From Isoetes taiwanensis (taxonomy: Eukaryota; Streptophyta; Lycopodiopsida; Isoetales; Isoetaceae), in the NCBI GenBank assembly GCA_021234155.1, contig JAJEKV010000049.1:3813487-3877486 (forward strand): 64,000 nucleotides of DNA, read 5' to 3'. Made by a program: the position numbers and the translations under genes. The stretch's first letter is position 1. Each line of letters begins with the position of its first letter. Below, in pieces: positions 51,152 to 61,782 of the stretch. The notes beneath the pieces are model-generated. The model did no database searches and had not been told where the DNA came from. It worked only from the letters and a program-made list of their open reading frames with translations.

Positions 51152-52080
51152 ATGGGCATTGGCAAGTACGACTTGATCATAGGAATGGAGTACCTTGGGC
51201 CAGCAGGGGCCATTATCGACTGTGGAAAGCGGAAGGTGACCTTCCCAACGCCCGACGGCAAGATCATCGAAATCACAGGTAAAGAAGTTGTTCCCATCAT
51301 GCAGTGCATGTCTTCTAAGCGGTTGTTCAAGTGCATCAAGAGCGAGCAGGTGGCATACATCTTCAAGCTTGAGATTGATGAGCCAGAATCAGAGAAAAGC
51401 AAAGAAGACAGGGTGCTCAGCAAGTTGCCGAAGCAAATAGCTCAGCTGATCACGGAGTTCCATGATCTCTTTCCAGACGAGATCAAGCAGCTTCCTCCTT
51501 ATAGGGGAGTCGAGTGCGAGATAGCACTCGAACCGGGAACAAAGCCAACAAGCAAGGCTCCATATAGAATGACAACGCAGGAGTTGTCGGAGCTAAAAGA
51601 AGATTGCGGGGGAGCCGCTTGACCTAGGTTTCATTAGACCTAGTGTCTCGCCATTTGGAGCGCCCATTCTCTTTGTAAAGAAGAAGGATGGCAGTTTAAG
51701 GATGTGCATAGACTATAGGCAGTTGAATAAGCACACCATTAAGAACAAATATGCGCTCCCCAGCTCAGATGACTTGATGGATCAGCTCCAAGGTGCAAAG
51801 GTCTTCTCCAAAATCGACTTAAGGTCAGGCTATCATCAGATCCGGATAAAGGAAGAAGATATCCATAAGACCGCCTTGTAACCAGGTATGGACATTATGA
51901 GTTCACGGTAATGCCTTTCGCTTATCGAATGCCCATAACGTTCATGAGGCTCATGAACGACATCTTCAAGGAGTTTTTAGACACCTTTGTGATCGTTTTC
52001 TTTGATGACATTTTGGTGTATAGCGGATCCCTTGAAGAGCACGCATACAACACTTTGAGAAGTCTTTGGAGAAGTTGAAG
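51152..52080 (+). pseudogene. Reverse transcriptase
   Basis: After a protease-to-RT connection (YDLIIGMEYLGPAG, IEPGT-like ALEPGTKPTSKAPYRM), a frameshift near 51600 leads to [40 protein letters not shown] and [18 protein letters not shown]. Another break near 51880 precedes [20 protein letters not shown] and [16 protein letters not shown] holds the YxDD catalytic site, with Phe in place of Tyr and a second Phe before the Asp pair. At least two frameshifts and one stop make it inactive. Confidence 0.8.
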
Positions 52081-52740
52081 AGGCACCGGTTATGCGCCAA
52101 GTTGTCGGCGCCACTGCCGCAACGTGAGAAGGTGGAGTATCTCGGTCATGTGATCTCAGCAGAAGGAATCTCGACGGATGCATCTCTGCAAAGATTGAAG
52201 CCGTCATTCAGTGGCCGGCGCCGAAGAATGTGCATGAAGTCAGAAGTTTTCTCGGCCTAGCAGGGTACTACAGGAAATTCGTGAAGAACTTTGCTAAGAT
52301 AGCAGCCCCGTTAATGACTTGACGAGGGGCGAGAAAGTGAAAGATTGGGCAGAGCACCGACACAAGAAAGCCCGCTGTGGTTTGAATTGTTGAAGGAAGC
52401 TTTAACAACCGCCCCAGTTTTAACCTCGCGGACCGGAGAAAGACAAGCTCAGAAAGCAACCGACGCGGTGAGTAAGATAGCTACTGGGCAAGTGCTCATG
52501 CAAGAAGAGCGTGTGGTAGCATATGATTCCGGGAAGATGAACGACGCTTAAACGCGCTTACCCACCCACGACCAAGAATTGCTTGGCGCTTTGTCGTGGC
52601 ATTAAGAATTTGGAGGCACTATCTTTTGGGAAGGAAGTTCCAGTTGGATACAGACCACCAGAGCCTCTAATATGTATTCACGCAACCACACCTCAACCTG
52701 AGGCAGAGAAGGTGGATGGAGTTCCTTGAAGAGTATGACT
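52081..52740 (+). pseudogene. RNase H region
   Basis: The RT thumb ([29 protein letters not shown] in broken frames) leads into a degraded RNase H with ALTTAPVLTSRTGERQA, ATDAVSKIATGQVLMQEERV and DQE-like TTKNCLALCRGIKNLE. It ends EFLEEYDFDIVYKPGKLNVV and ADALSRHP, the standard Ty3/Gypsy ending. Multiple frame changes. Confidence 0.7.
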
Positions 52741-53880
52741 TTGATATAGTCTACAAGCCAGGGAAGCTCAATGTGGTAGCGGATGCGCTTTCAAGGCATC
52801 CCCTGACAACTAGAGTGCATTGCAATGCAATTTCGACGCTCTCCAGCGACTTTGGTAAGAAGATCGAAGAGTCCTTGCCAACGGATGTGGATTTCAAGGA
52901 AGTATGGGCAAGCCTCTCTAGGGAGGCTAGAACAGATAAGGAGCGGGAAGCCTTTAAACATTATAAGAAGGAAGGCAACCTGTTATACCATAAGAACAAG
53001 TTGTGCGTACCCGGATCATCAGGGGTAAGGAAATTGATCCTCCACGACACGCACAACAACCCAATAGCTGGCCATGCGGGATTCATGAAAACATATTTCA
53101 AAGTACGCAGCAGCTATTATTGGCCAGGAATGAAGAAGCAGGTAGCTCGCTACATCAAGGAATGCCAGCTATGTCAGCAGACAAAGGCGGAACAGCTCCG
53201 AATTCCAGGGGCCTTAGAGCCATTAGCGGTGCCAAACGCTAAGTGGGAAGTAATCAGCATGGATTTTATCACAGGGCTCCCAAGGACAGTAAGAGGGAAG
53301 GATGCCTTGATGGTAGTGGTCGACAAGTTGTCGAAGATGGCACATTTCGTGCCTTGCAGGACCACAGATACAGTATGGATACAGCAAAGCTCTTCACCAA
53401 AGAGATCTTCAGGCTTCATGGCATGCCAAGGGAGATTATATCCGACAGGGATCCCAAGTTCATGAACGCCTTTTGGCAAGACCTCTTTGCGACAATCCAG
53501 ACGAAGCTATCCATGAGCACGGCGTATCATCCTCAGACGGATGGCCAAAACGGAGCGGACCAACAGGATTTTAGAGGACATGCTACGAAACTATGTCTGG
53601 AATAAGCAAGGTATGTGGGAAGAATTTATTCACTTGGTGGAGTTTGCATACAATAGCACCAAGCAGGAATCATCCCAAATGTCGCCATTTATGATCAATT
53701 ACGGCTATCAGTGCCTAACTCCAGACACTTGGCACAACCCCGTGTCAAAAGTGGAAGTTTCACAGCAGATGTTGGCCGATATGCAGCAGCTTGTGGAAGA
53801 AGTTCGAGGATATCTGCTAGCAGCAAGAAGTCGACAGAAGAGCATCGCCGACAAGCATCGAACAGTCAGTTGGAAATGAT
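52716..53880 (+). pseudogene. Integrase
   Basis: The HHCC zinc domain is seen as LILHDTHNNPIAGHAGFMKT, YYWPGMKKQVARYIKECQLC and QQTKAE. The catalytic core follows with VISMDFITGLP (first Asp), a frameshift near 53370, IISDRDPKFMNAFWQDLF (second Asp) and STAYHPQTDGQN, then a further frameshift before RTNRILEDMLRNYVW (the Glu region). The downstream part reads FAYNSTKQESSQMSPFMINY. The core is intact in motif content but frameshifted. Confidence 0.85.
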
Positions 53881-53898
53881 GTATGGCTCAAGATCAAG

Positions 53899-54345
53899 GT
53901 GAAGCAGGCAAAGCTCAGGATCGGGAATTGCAAGAAGCTTGCTCCAAGGTGGGCTGGACCTTTCAGAATAGTCAAGAGGGTAGGCAATCAATCCTACAAG
54001 CTAGACTTGCCAGCACACCTAAAGATTCATAAAGTCTTCCACGTAAGTTTGTTGAAGAAGCATACTCCCAATCCAGACGAAGTCTTGGACACTCCAACGT
54101 TGTTGGAAATGACGGAGGAGCAGCTGGAAATAGTTCCAGAATTGATTCTTGATAAAGCTTTCAAGAAAACGAGAAGATCAGAATTCCTCCAGTATTTGGT
54201 CAAGTGGAAACACTTGCCAGTGGAAGACGCGACATGGGTACTCAAGAAAGATTTAGTAAAGCAGTACCCACAGTTTATGGAGCAATGGGACGGCAAGGTC
54301 ATCTCCGAAGAAATCGGCTCAGGCATGTCGATTTGTGTAGGTTAA
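53899..54345 (+). CDS. Integrase C-terminus with chromodomain
   Basis: The open frame contains the GPY/F-type module (LAPRWAGPFRIVKRVGNQSY, LPAHLKIHKVFHVSLLKKH). It is followed by a chromodomain at about residues 84-130 (EFLQYLVKWKHLPVEDATWV, LKKDLVKQYPQF), with the aromatic W-K and ATW positions of the chromovirus type. Such chromodomains direct integration to chromatin carrying methylated histone H3. The preceding part of integrase is frameshifted. Confidence 0.85.
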   Translation: MKQAKLRIGNCKKLAPRWAGPFRIVKRVGNQSYKLDLPAHLKIHKVFHVSLLKKHTPNPDEVLDTPTLLEMTEEQLEIVPELILDKAFKKTRRSEFLQYLVKWKHLPVEDATWVLKKDLVKQYPQFMEQWDGKVISEEIGSGMSICVG

Positions 54346-55200
54346 TTCTTGTGTAGTTAAGATTAATCTACGCATGCAACCTATACTTGGTATGGGTCGC
54401 ATGCGTTGTTACCGATGATGGGTCCACTACGGTGATCTCTAGGGCGTGGTGTAATGTCAATGTAGGCATGACAGCATTTCCGCTTGGGCGAGTGGAAGGT
54501 AGATTAGAAAGTCTACTTCTGTCCCACGGAAGTAGACGACCTCGAGAGAAAGGAGGTCATGAAGGAATGCACTGATAGGAAAAGCACCTCTAGCCCCATA
54601 TATGCTTTGATAGGAGGAATCAGGCCTTCACGCCCCATATACGGGAAGGACCTATCCTCCACGCTGGGCAACTAGGGTGTAGGCATGAGCGGCATATAGG
54701 CATATAGGCGCTGTCTCCACGGCCATAATGGAAGATTCACCCTCTTCCTACGCCGGGAGATTAGCCATGCATCCATGTAGATAGGTGGGGTGGTCACCAT
54801 ATAACCAAAATTTTATTAATAATTAAATGATACTAACGTAGTGTCGACCTGCAGGCCAATAGAGCGCTCCGGAGGGCAAGGAGGTCGAGCTACGAAGACT
54901 TGCAACACAAATTTTGTTGGAATGTGTTGCAAGGAATGAAGAGTACCTCGGACGTTAATTTTAATTTTGATAAACTTAATTGTCATGTTAAGTGAATTAT
55001 TGAGTAACCTGTTTTAATGATGTTATGAATTGATAAGTTATTTCATAATATAACAGAGTGATAACGTCTTAAAAATATTACCTTAAGGTAATCTTAATAA
55101 ATGTGTAAGTATTATAGTAGTTATCGTATGTATCAGGTTGATTGCAGGTTAGGATGATCCCAAGGCGGGGAGACCCACGATGCTGCGGACAGCATCATTT
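54346..55200 (+). other. 3' untranslated region of the chromovirus
   Basis: Non-coding. It contains short repeats (GCCCCATATA at about 54593 and 54631) and an AT-rich stretch at 54800-55130. No gene recognised. Confidence 0.6.
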
Positions 55201-55214
55201 CAAGGTGGGGAGAA
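55201..55214 (+). promoter_or_regulatory. Polypurine tract
   Basis: CAAGGTGGGGAGAA directly abuts the 3' LTR start. A related AAGGCGGGGAGAC lies 40 bp upstream. Confidence 0.8.
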
Positions 55215-56521
55215 TGTGACGTTCCACCACAGTATACGCCCCAGGACGTATACTGTACTGCCTCGTCACGCGTACACGCCACCCCGACTGACGTGTACGC
55301 CAACGTGTAGCTAGGTTAGTAGCCCTAGGGAGCAACGCGCAAGGAATGTGCATTTATTAATGTGCACATTAAACAATGTGCACATTCACTTAGGTGCACA
55401 TTTTCCCATATGGCCACTTCATGCCAAGTGGGCCACACCCATAGGTGCAATTAATGCGCACATTTTCCAATGTACACATTCATTAATGTGCACACATTTC
55501 CATGTGGGCACATTTGGCTACCTAGCCCTTAAAGGCAAGTGGGCCCATTTCCAATTATCCCACATGCCAAAAGGGGATAATTGGAAACCCTAGCCAACCC
55601 CCTTGTCTATTTAGGGTGGAAAACCCTAACTTGCCCAATTTCGTTTCTAGGGTTTTAGAACTCTGTTTTGGCTGCCTCAACAGCCAAAACCGCCTCCCAG
55701 ACACTGCCTGAGAGAATTGCAGCATTAGTTTCCCTTGATTCAAGCGTTCCAGCAGGATGGTCGAGCTCAGGTCAGGAGGAGCCACTCAAGGATCAGGTAT
55801 TTGGCCAATTAGATAGTCTAAACCCTATTTCAGTCATAGAATCAGTAGGTTTAGCCTATTAAATTGCCCATAGCAGCCTTCTAGATCTCTAGTTACCAGC
55901 CTCTAACTAAAGAACCTAACTCTATGATGTAGATTAGATATAGTTCTTTAGTTCTGCTGTGATGTATATGGATGATGTATCTCTATGAACTCCCTACCTG
56001 CCCCATCGGAACTGGGAGGATGAACCCAGGAATAGCCCTTTTGGCTATGCATCCGGCGGGCTACAGGTCCCAACACTTTTCAGCCTACTCTGCAAAGTGT
56101 GCACAGGAGGGGCGGATGGAGTGGACAACCCTATGCCATATTCATATACCAGCCAAATCCATTGCCATGAATTCTGTCTGCAACGAACTCTGGAGACCCA
56201 AGCCGTCAGTCATCCCCTTGAGTCTGAGCCTTGGGTAGGACTCCCCGTATGTATTGTGCTCACCTTGTTTATGCAGATGTGATGGGCCACCCTTCGAGGT
56301 GGATATGTGCTTATGTTATATACTGACATGTATGTTTACGCTTCCGCAGCTAGGTAGGCCCTGAGGGAGACGGGGTAAAATGACCCCTTCACTCTTCCCA
56401 CTGGAACCCGTCATGGTTGCAGTGTCATGTGGAGGGCCCTGTATCGGCACGGAGCTGGTATGGGGGATGAACTCCTGTTTGTATACGATGAGGGCACCGT
56501 ATACGAGTAGGGGATGTCACA
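55215..56521 (+). repeat. 3' LTR (1307 bp, internally deleted)
   Basis: Matches the 5' LTR from TGTGACGTTCC to GTCACA, but lacks the segment equivalent to 45141-45493. The junction TGAACTCC / CTACCTGCC falls at a shared TCC. Confidence 0.93.
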
Positions 56522-56526
56522 GTATC
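56522..56526 (+). repeat. Target site duplication, right (GTATC)
   Basis: Identical to 44358-44362. Confidence 0.9.
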
Positions 56527-58190
56527 TATTATGAAGTAGCATGAAAACAAAATCATGAAAAGCCAGAAAAGCTAAGGAGAATGCCAGATAGCTCCAAAAG
56601 ATATTGTTCCAAGAAGATTAAGATCTAGGATGCAGATCACTACTGTCTGTTTTGTTGTTATTGCTGAAGAAATAGCGTATCTATTTGGTCTCATAGACAC
56701 TAGGGTCTTTCGTAGATTTTAATAATTACTTTATTTCTTTCTTTCCCTTCATCCAAAGTGTCCTGGAGATTAGTTAAGGACCCTTCTCTTATTCGTGTCT
56801 GATGAATCCAAATCAGGAGGTCAGCATCATGGCACGAGGCATTGACGATTTACTTCCCATCACTGTAGACAACAGTAGTTGGAGCCTCTCCAACTACGTC
56901 CATTCATCTCCTTTAAGATTAGGTGTCTAAACTTGCATGCCAGCCAAAGCATCTGGCTTGACCAATTTTCATGATAAAGATGCCCCATCATGAAGCAATC
57001 CTTCATTGGAGGTGATAATGATAATAAACGGAAGTCAGATACTCTTTTTGGACCATCTCATCTGATCTCAAAAGGGGTAACCATGAAAGTGCCTAGAAGA
57101 AGAAAGCAAACCGTAAAGGAAAAACATAAGCAATCCTTTAAAAGAGAAAACAACTCTGACATCATCTTATGCTTCCAGCCTATGAATGCTTCAGAGCAGT
57201 CTCCTACTGAAATTGAGAATGAAAATCATATAGGAAAAAATACTAGAAAACAATGTACGGCTGGAATGAAACATGATCATAAATTGATCATAAAATGGGG
57301 TTACTTCTGTGCCTTCCCTCTCTTGCTTTACTTTTTTGTCTTATCATGTGGAAAAAGAGAAGGATTAGGTAGGAACTAAGTTGAATGACTTGGCCTCCTC
57401 GTCTGGACATGCGCATAAACCTTCATTAGTGTTGGAAGATTGTCTATGTCAAGAAAATCTAGTAGTAACTTATGAAACAAAGCATGGGGTCAATCAGACA
57501 AGGAGCAGATAGTTAACCACCTGAGTGCATCTACAAATATCTCCGGTGCAACTTTGACTGTCCCATAACCATATTCCATAAATTTCTTTGGCTTACAAAA
57601 TTTTTATTATTTTCTAAGTGCTACCATTCTTGTAGGCTTGTGATGGTATAATCTAGCAGTAATTTGTAAGCTATTTACTGTGCAGGTACTGCAAATGTTC
57701 ATGGAACTACACCAGAAACAAGGGTTTCTCCTGCATCTGCAGCATTGAAGAGTTGTATTGTTGACACACTTATGCATTTGATTGCTGCTGCCAATTCATT
57801 TCCTTTGACACTGCAATGCATGTTTGAATGTTTATGTGGTAAATGTTTTCTTTGTTCAGTTGTGAAAGGTTTGCTATTTCAATCATTATTCGCAAATGGT
57901 AGAACTTAGAACAGCTACATGTTTGTCCAATTTAATGTCACACCTACTTACATAGAGTAGAATACAAGGCCCAGGTAATGTAACAAGGCTAGATAACTAC
58001 CATAAAGGTTTCCTTTAATCTTAATCCTCTGGTTTTGTTGTTCTCAGCAGTTCTTGAAGCATGTGAAGATAAAGAAGAAGATAATATCCATTCTTGAACA
58101 CTTTTCAATTGCTTTCAGTGTCCAATTATATAGGCTTATGCTCAGTGGGGAATATAGACATGCCCCAAGCTTCACAAAACCTAGTGTGAG
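56527..58190. other. Right flank of the chromovirus, no gene recognised
   Basis: A 129-codon frame at 56990-57379 has basic residues (MKVPRRRKQTVKEKHKQ) and a hydrophobic end (CAFPLLLYFFVLSCG), but no family match and no support from neighbours. The rest is AT-rich. Confidence 0.35.
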
Positions 58191-58194
58191 TAAA

Positions 58195-58690
58195 TAGTCT
58201 TTTGAAGCTTTAAAGAATTTTGTTTATTGAATCAAATCATTGAATTGGATTGATTAGCTATTACAAAGCACCAGGAGCTCCGTTCCATCCCTCCACACAA
58301 CGAAGCAAAGGAGCAACTATTTTGCCATCACACAATGCCATGAACACCTTGTTTATTTCTTCCCGGAGATGTCTTACATTGTGTGCCACTCAACGACCTT
58401 GTTCCGGCCTCCTTTCTCACAAATTCATACAAGAACCAAGTCCTACACTCTTCAATTACATTAGTAGAGCATGAATGCCCTTGTCATATTTCTCCCTCAT
58501 TTGCTGGGGAATCTCCTCTGTGAGCTCCCTCGCCAATTCTTGCTCAAAGTTTTGAATTTTGGCAAAGAGAGAAGCATCTGCTGCTGTTGGTTTTGCATTC
58601 TTCAATCCAAACCGGACGAGAACCTTCCGAGCTCCCTGGATGAGAGGATAGGAAGCATTGGCAAGCATCATCGATGTAGCTAAACACATG
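58195..58690 (-). repeat. Segmental duplicate, copy 2 (PAL 3' end)
   Basis: Near-identical to 43010-43520, including the 3' flank. The differences are mostly one- to few-base indels in the coding part, so this copy has decayed more in its last 70 codons. Confidence 0.85.
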
Positions 58691-59290
58691 CCGATGGTCC
58701 ACAATTCGGTGAAGATCCTTATCGCGAGAATCGAGAGGAGACAGTTCCCTGTTTCATCCACCAAAAGGGTCTTCTTTGCCACTCGCCCCACGATCGCTTG
58801 CTTGATGAGACCGCATAATCTCTTCAAGGTGTCGCAGATCGACTGCCTGGCAAAGGGCGACGAGGAAAGTGGAGCTCATGAGCTTCAAGATCTCAACAGC
58901 CTCTTCGGTCTTCCTAGCAGAGATCAAGCCAAGAGAATTTACATCCTGATTATGCTGCTCTGCACTCTGCACATGATTTGTGATGGGATTTGCAAGGAAT
59001 TGGAGCTCGGAGGTGTAAGAAGCCATGACAATTTCGGCCCCTTTCATGCCATAATCTAAGCTCGGATTAGGACCTCCGCTGAGATTTGAAGGCAATCCAT
59101 TGTTGTAGTAATCGTTGACAAGCTCTGAGAATTGGGCGAACATGAGCTTCCCAATTGCAGCAATGGCCAGACGGGTGTTATCCATAGAAACCCCAATTGG
59201 GGTGCCTTGAAAATTTCCTCCATGAAGGGCTTTATCTCTTCATGAAGGGTTTTGCAAATTAGCCGAATTGCTGTCTTTAATGCTAAACAA
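58250..59290 (-). pseudogene. Phenylalanine ammonia-lyase, 3' two-fifths (copy 2)
   Basis: On the minus strand, starting near 59245: [15 protein letters not shown] in one frame, then [78 protein letters not shown] and [17 protein letters not shown] frame break near 58780 leads to ASYPLIQGARKVLVRFGLKN and ASLFAKIQNFEQELAREL, with further breaks near 58465 and 58375 before the C-terminus. These are hallmark PAL motifs (the NDNPL downstream region, [15 protein letters not shown]). The N-terminal catalytic Ala-Ser-Gly half is missing and several frameshifts are present. The 3' end is a near-duplicate of 43010-43520. Confidence 0.85.
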
Positions 59291-59299
59291 TACAAAACC

Positions 59300-59600
59300 A
59301 TGAATTCTGGGTGTCACATCCTACAAAAAGTAGGACGGATTGTGCTACTTAGAACTCCCAGAGTTTCCCTCAACCGCGAGTTCCCAGAACTCCCCACGCA
59401 CAACCGTTATTGATCCCCAGGATCAGCCTAAACCCCAGCTCCAGAAGTTCTATCACTAGAACTAATACTGCAGTAGTAGTATTGCTCAATACTAGAGCAA
59501 ACGCAAGATCAATGGGCAATTTTCCCAAGCAACAACAGAAAGTTGGGAACAATCCCAACAGGGTCGAAATGGTCCCTGGGCAGCACAAAAAAAAGGAACA
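59300..59600. other. No gene recognised
   Basis: Short motif-free frames only, with a short TACTGCAGTAGTAGTATTG imperfect inverted phrase near 59466. Confidence 0.35.
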
Positions 59601-59601
59601 C

Positions 59602-59792
59602 CACTACAAAAATAGGTAGAAATGGGAAAAAAGTGACATTATGCTCTGCCTTTTTACGGAGCAGAAACGTCACTTTTGTGCCATTTATGACGTTTGTGCT
59701 CCCCAAATGACATAAAACTGACATTTATGCTCTGCAAATGGTGGAGCAGAAACATCACTTTCGTGCCATTTCTACCTATTTTTGTAGTAGTG
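59602..59792. mobile_element. CACTA-type MITE (191 bp)
   Basis: Terminal inverted repeats CACTACAAAAATAGGTAGAA and its complement, with an extra TAG at the right end. The interior contains repeated, inverted phrases such as TTATGCTCTGC and GGAGCAGAAACGTCAC. It has no coding capacity. The CACTACAAAAA end is typical of CACTA-family non-autonomous elements; the 3-bp target duplication is not clear. Confidence 0.65.
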
Positions 59793-60156
59793 GATCAAGA
59801 CTAAAACCCACAAGAACAAAGGCTATGGGCTTGAATCAGAACTCCTCCAAGCTGCTCCAAGATCGCTATGGCCCTTCTTGAATTCGACTCAATCTCTTAT
59901 ATAAGAGAACAATCGCTAAGAATAGGCCAAGAAAAGGCCCCAGCATTTTCTCCAGATCAAAATAGCCAGCCTATTGCTGGTTCCGACCTCTTTTTCAGCA
60001 GATCTGGCCGACCTGTATCAGGTCGCGATGAGGGAAGGGTATTTTCCCTTTTAAAACCTTCCAACATGTGGGGTTCTGCCACTTGGACCCCCAACTTCAA
60101 TGGTTTCACATTAAAAGGTTCTATATTATTATAGCATTTATATTACAAGAAATTTA

Positions 60157-60180
60157 TCGCGGCGGCCAAGGCCGCCGCGA
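60157..60180. repeat. GC-rich 11-bp-arm hairpin
   Basis: TCGCGGCGGCC, an AA spacer, then the exact complement. It is followed by GCCCTGCGAGGGC, a second small palindrome. A similar phrase occurs at 21587-21608. It may be the end of a non-autonomous DNA transposon. Confidence 0.6.
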
Positions 60181-60189
60181 ACATTTCTT

Positions 60190-61267
60190 TTGCCCTGCGA
60201 GGGCAAAAAGGAAAGGATCTCAAATATAGACCTACGAAATTAAATTAAATGCGTCTAAGTTGAAGAAGCCTAACCTCCATATTTTCTCCAAAAAAAAACT
60301 CAAAAGCAATGCAAAAGGATCTCAACTATTCCATCTATTGCATCCTTATCAACATTTTGCAAATGGATGTCATATAAAACACCTGCCAAAGTTTGCACAT
60401 ATAGCATGTCCACTCTTGTTTTAAGTCCAATTACATCTAGAACGATTGGACTTGCTATTAAAATCGATAGGATATATATTAGTGCTTTTGGAGTTTGTGG
60501 CAGCATGAACTAGATCGGACTATTGTAGAAGGATCCAGTCCTTTGAGCTCTTGAATGCACAAGAACTATAACCATTTGAAGGCTCAGGGCTCCACTTGGC
60601 TGGACGGTGTTGGCTGGGTCAAAACTAAGAGGAAGACCCCCCTTTATATGCATCGCAACAGAGGCATTTATGAAACCATTTATGTGAGGGTCATGGTGAG
60701 GATGATATCAGGCCGATTAAATATGGAGGGTTCTATATGAGGAATTCGGGTTACAACTGCAAGGCGTTGTGAATGATCTTGTTCAGCTGGGCCCTTCCTG
60801 TCCTATGTTTTTTTTCTTGTAACAGGGGCGGGATTTTGGGTTTTTGGCAATACACGACTATTTTCTTATTTTTTCAGGGTATCTTTAGATCCGGAAGAGA
60901 AGAAATGGTTACAATGAAAAGATGTGCGGACTAAAATGTGGGCAGGATCATACAATCGAGGTTCAAAGAAAATTTGCTGCATCATTGAGTTGCAGATTTT
61001 TATGCCATTCCTTTCCTTTTACCTTGGTTTCCCTGCGAGAATCAGGTATTCAGACCATTTTTCTCTGAAACCTGAGGTCCATTTTTCTGCGACACAGGAT
61101 TAAGCAGTTGGAGCTAATGCAGGAGCCAGCAACCTTTCCATAACGGCATAAGCATAACGGTTTTTAATTCGAAAGATTAATTCAATTTTGGGTTGGCCCT
61201 GCATTCTGGTCTTAAGATGCATGCAGGACATTTGCTTCCTACCATTCCTGCAGATGGGCATCCCGTT
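60190..61267. other. No gene recognised
   Basis: Short frames (60300-60506 minus, 60555-60740 plus) have no motif. This is the left flank of the TR-GAG element. Confidence 0.4.
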
Positions 61268-61272
61268 CTAAG

Positions 61273-61473
61273 TGTTGAGGATGATCTTGCACCTCTTGGT
61301 GTGGATCGATGATGTGGCATGCCCTTTGGGCTGAATGGTCATCTCTCCAAGAGACACATCTCTATGATCAGACACACCTCTTCATAATCCATCCTATAAA
61401 TGTACAAGCCAAGGCTGGGGCTATTCCAGTCACTCAGATCAATATATGCTTCCGCTATTCATATCTTTTGTCA
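61273..61473 (+). repeat. 5' LTR of the TR-GAG element (201 bp)
   Basis: TGTTGAGGATG to CTTTTGTCA. Contains CCTATAAATG (61392-61401), a possible TATA box. Confidence 0.9.
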
Positions 61474-61487
61474 TGGTATCAGAGCCT
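61474..61487 (+). promoter_or_regulatory. Primer-binding site of the TR-GAG element
   Basis: TGGTATCAGAGCCT directly follows the LTR and is complementary to the 3' end of initiator tRNA-Met. Confidence 0.88.
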
Positions 61488-61782
61488 CAGGCTTGAAGTC
61501 TTGGGCATACAAGGAGATCCAGCAAGGGACGAAATCAAATCAGAAGAAATGTAAGAGAGCCGAGATCTTCAAAACCTGGGAGGGCTGCGATTTGCTTGAA
61601 GAATCACTGCCAATCGTTGTAGAAAAAGAAGTGGAATGCCGCAGTTCCAGAAACGGCACAATTCCTCCTTTCTCAACAATTTTTGGATGTATGCTAAAAA
61701 CAGTTGATTTATTTTGGTAACATCTAGATATTTTGTCACTAAAATAATTGGCATATTAAACAATTAAATATCATTGGAAACC

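Larger units (their letters stand above)
44363..56521 (+). mobile_element. Ty3/Gypsy chromovirus carrying a histone H3-like gene
   Basis: A 12,159-bp element has two LTRs (44363-46027 and 55215-56521, both TGTGAC...GTCACA), a 5-bp target duplication GTATC (44358-44362 and 56522-56526), a primer-binding site complementary to initiator tRNA-Met and a polypurine tract. The order inside is: histone H3-like gene, unrecognised gene, gag zinc knuckle and protease, reverse transcriptase, RNase H, integrase, chromodomain. The pol order and chromodomain place it among chromoviruses. The LTRs differ by only about one to two percent outside a deletion, so the insertion is fairly recent. Pol carries frameshifts and stops, so this copy is not autonomous. 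Confidence 0.93.

Noticed and set aside
56990-57379. 129-codon frame as a gene with a membrane segment
   Set aside because: No family match, no promoter or splice support, and it lies in AT-rich intergenic DNA.
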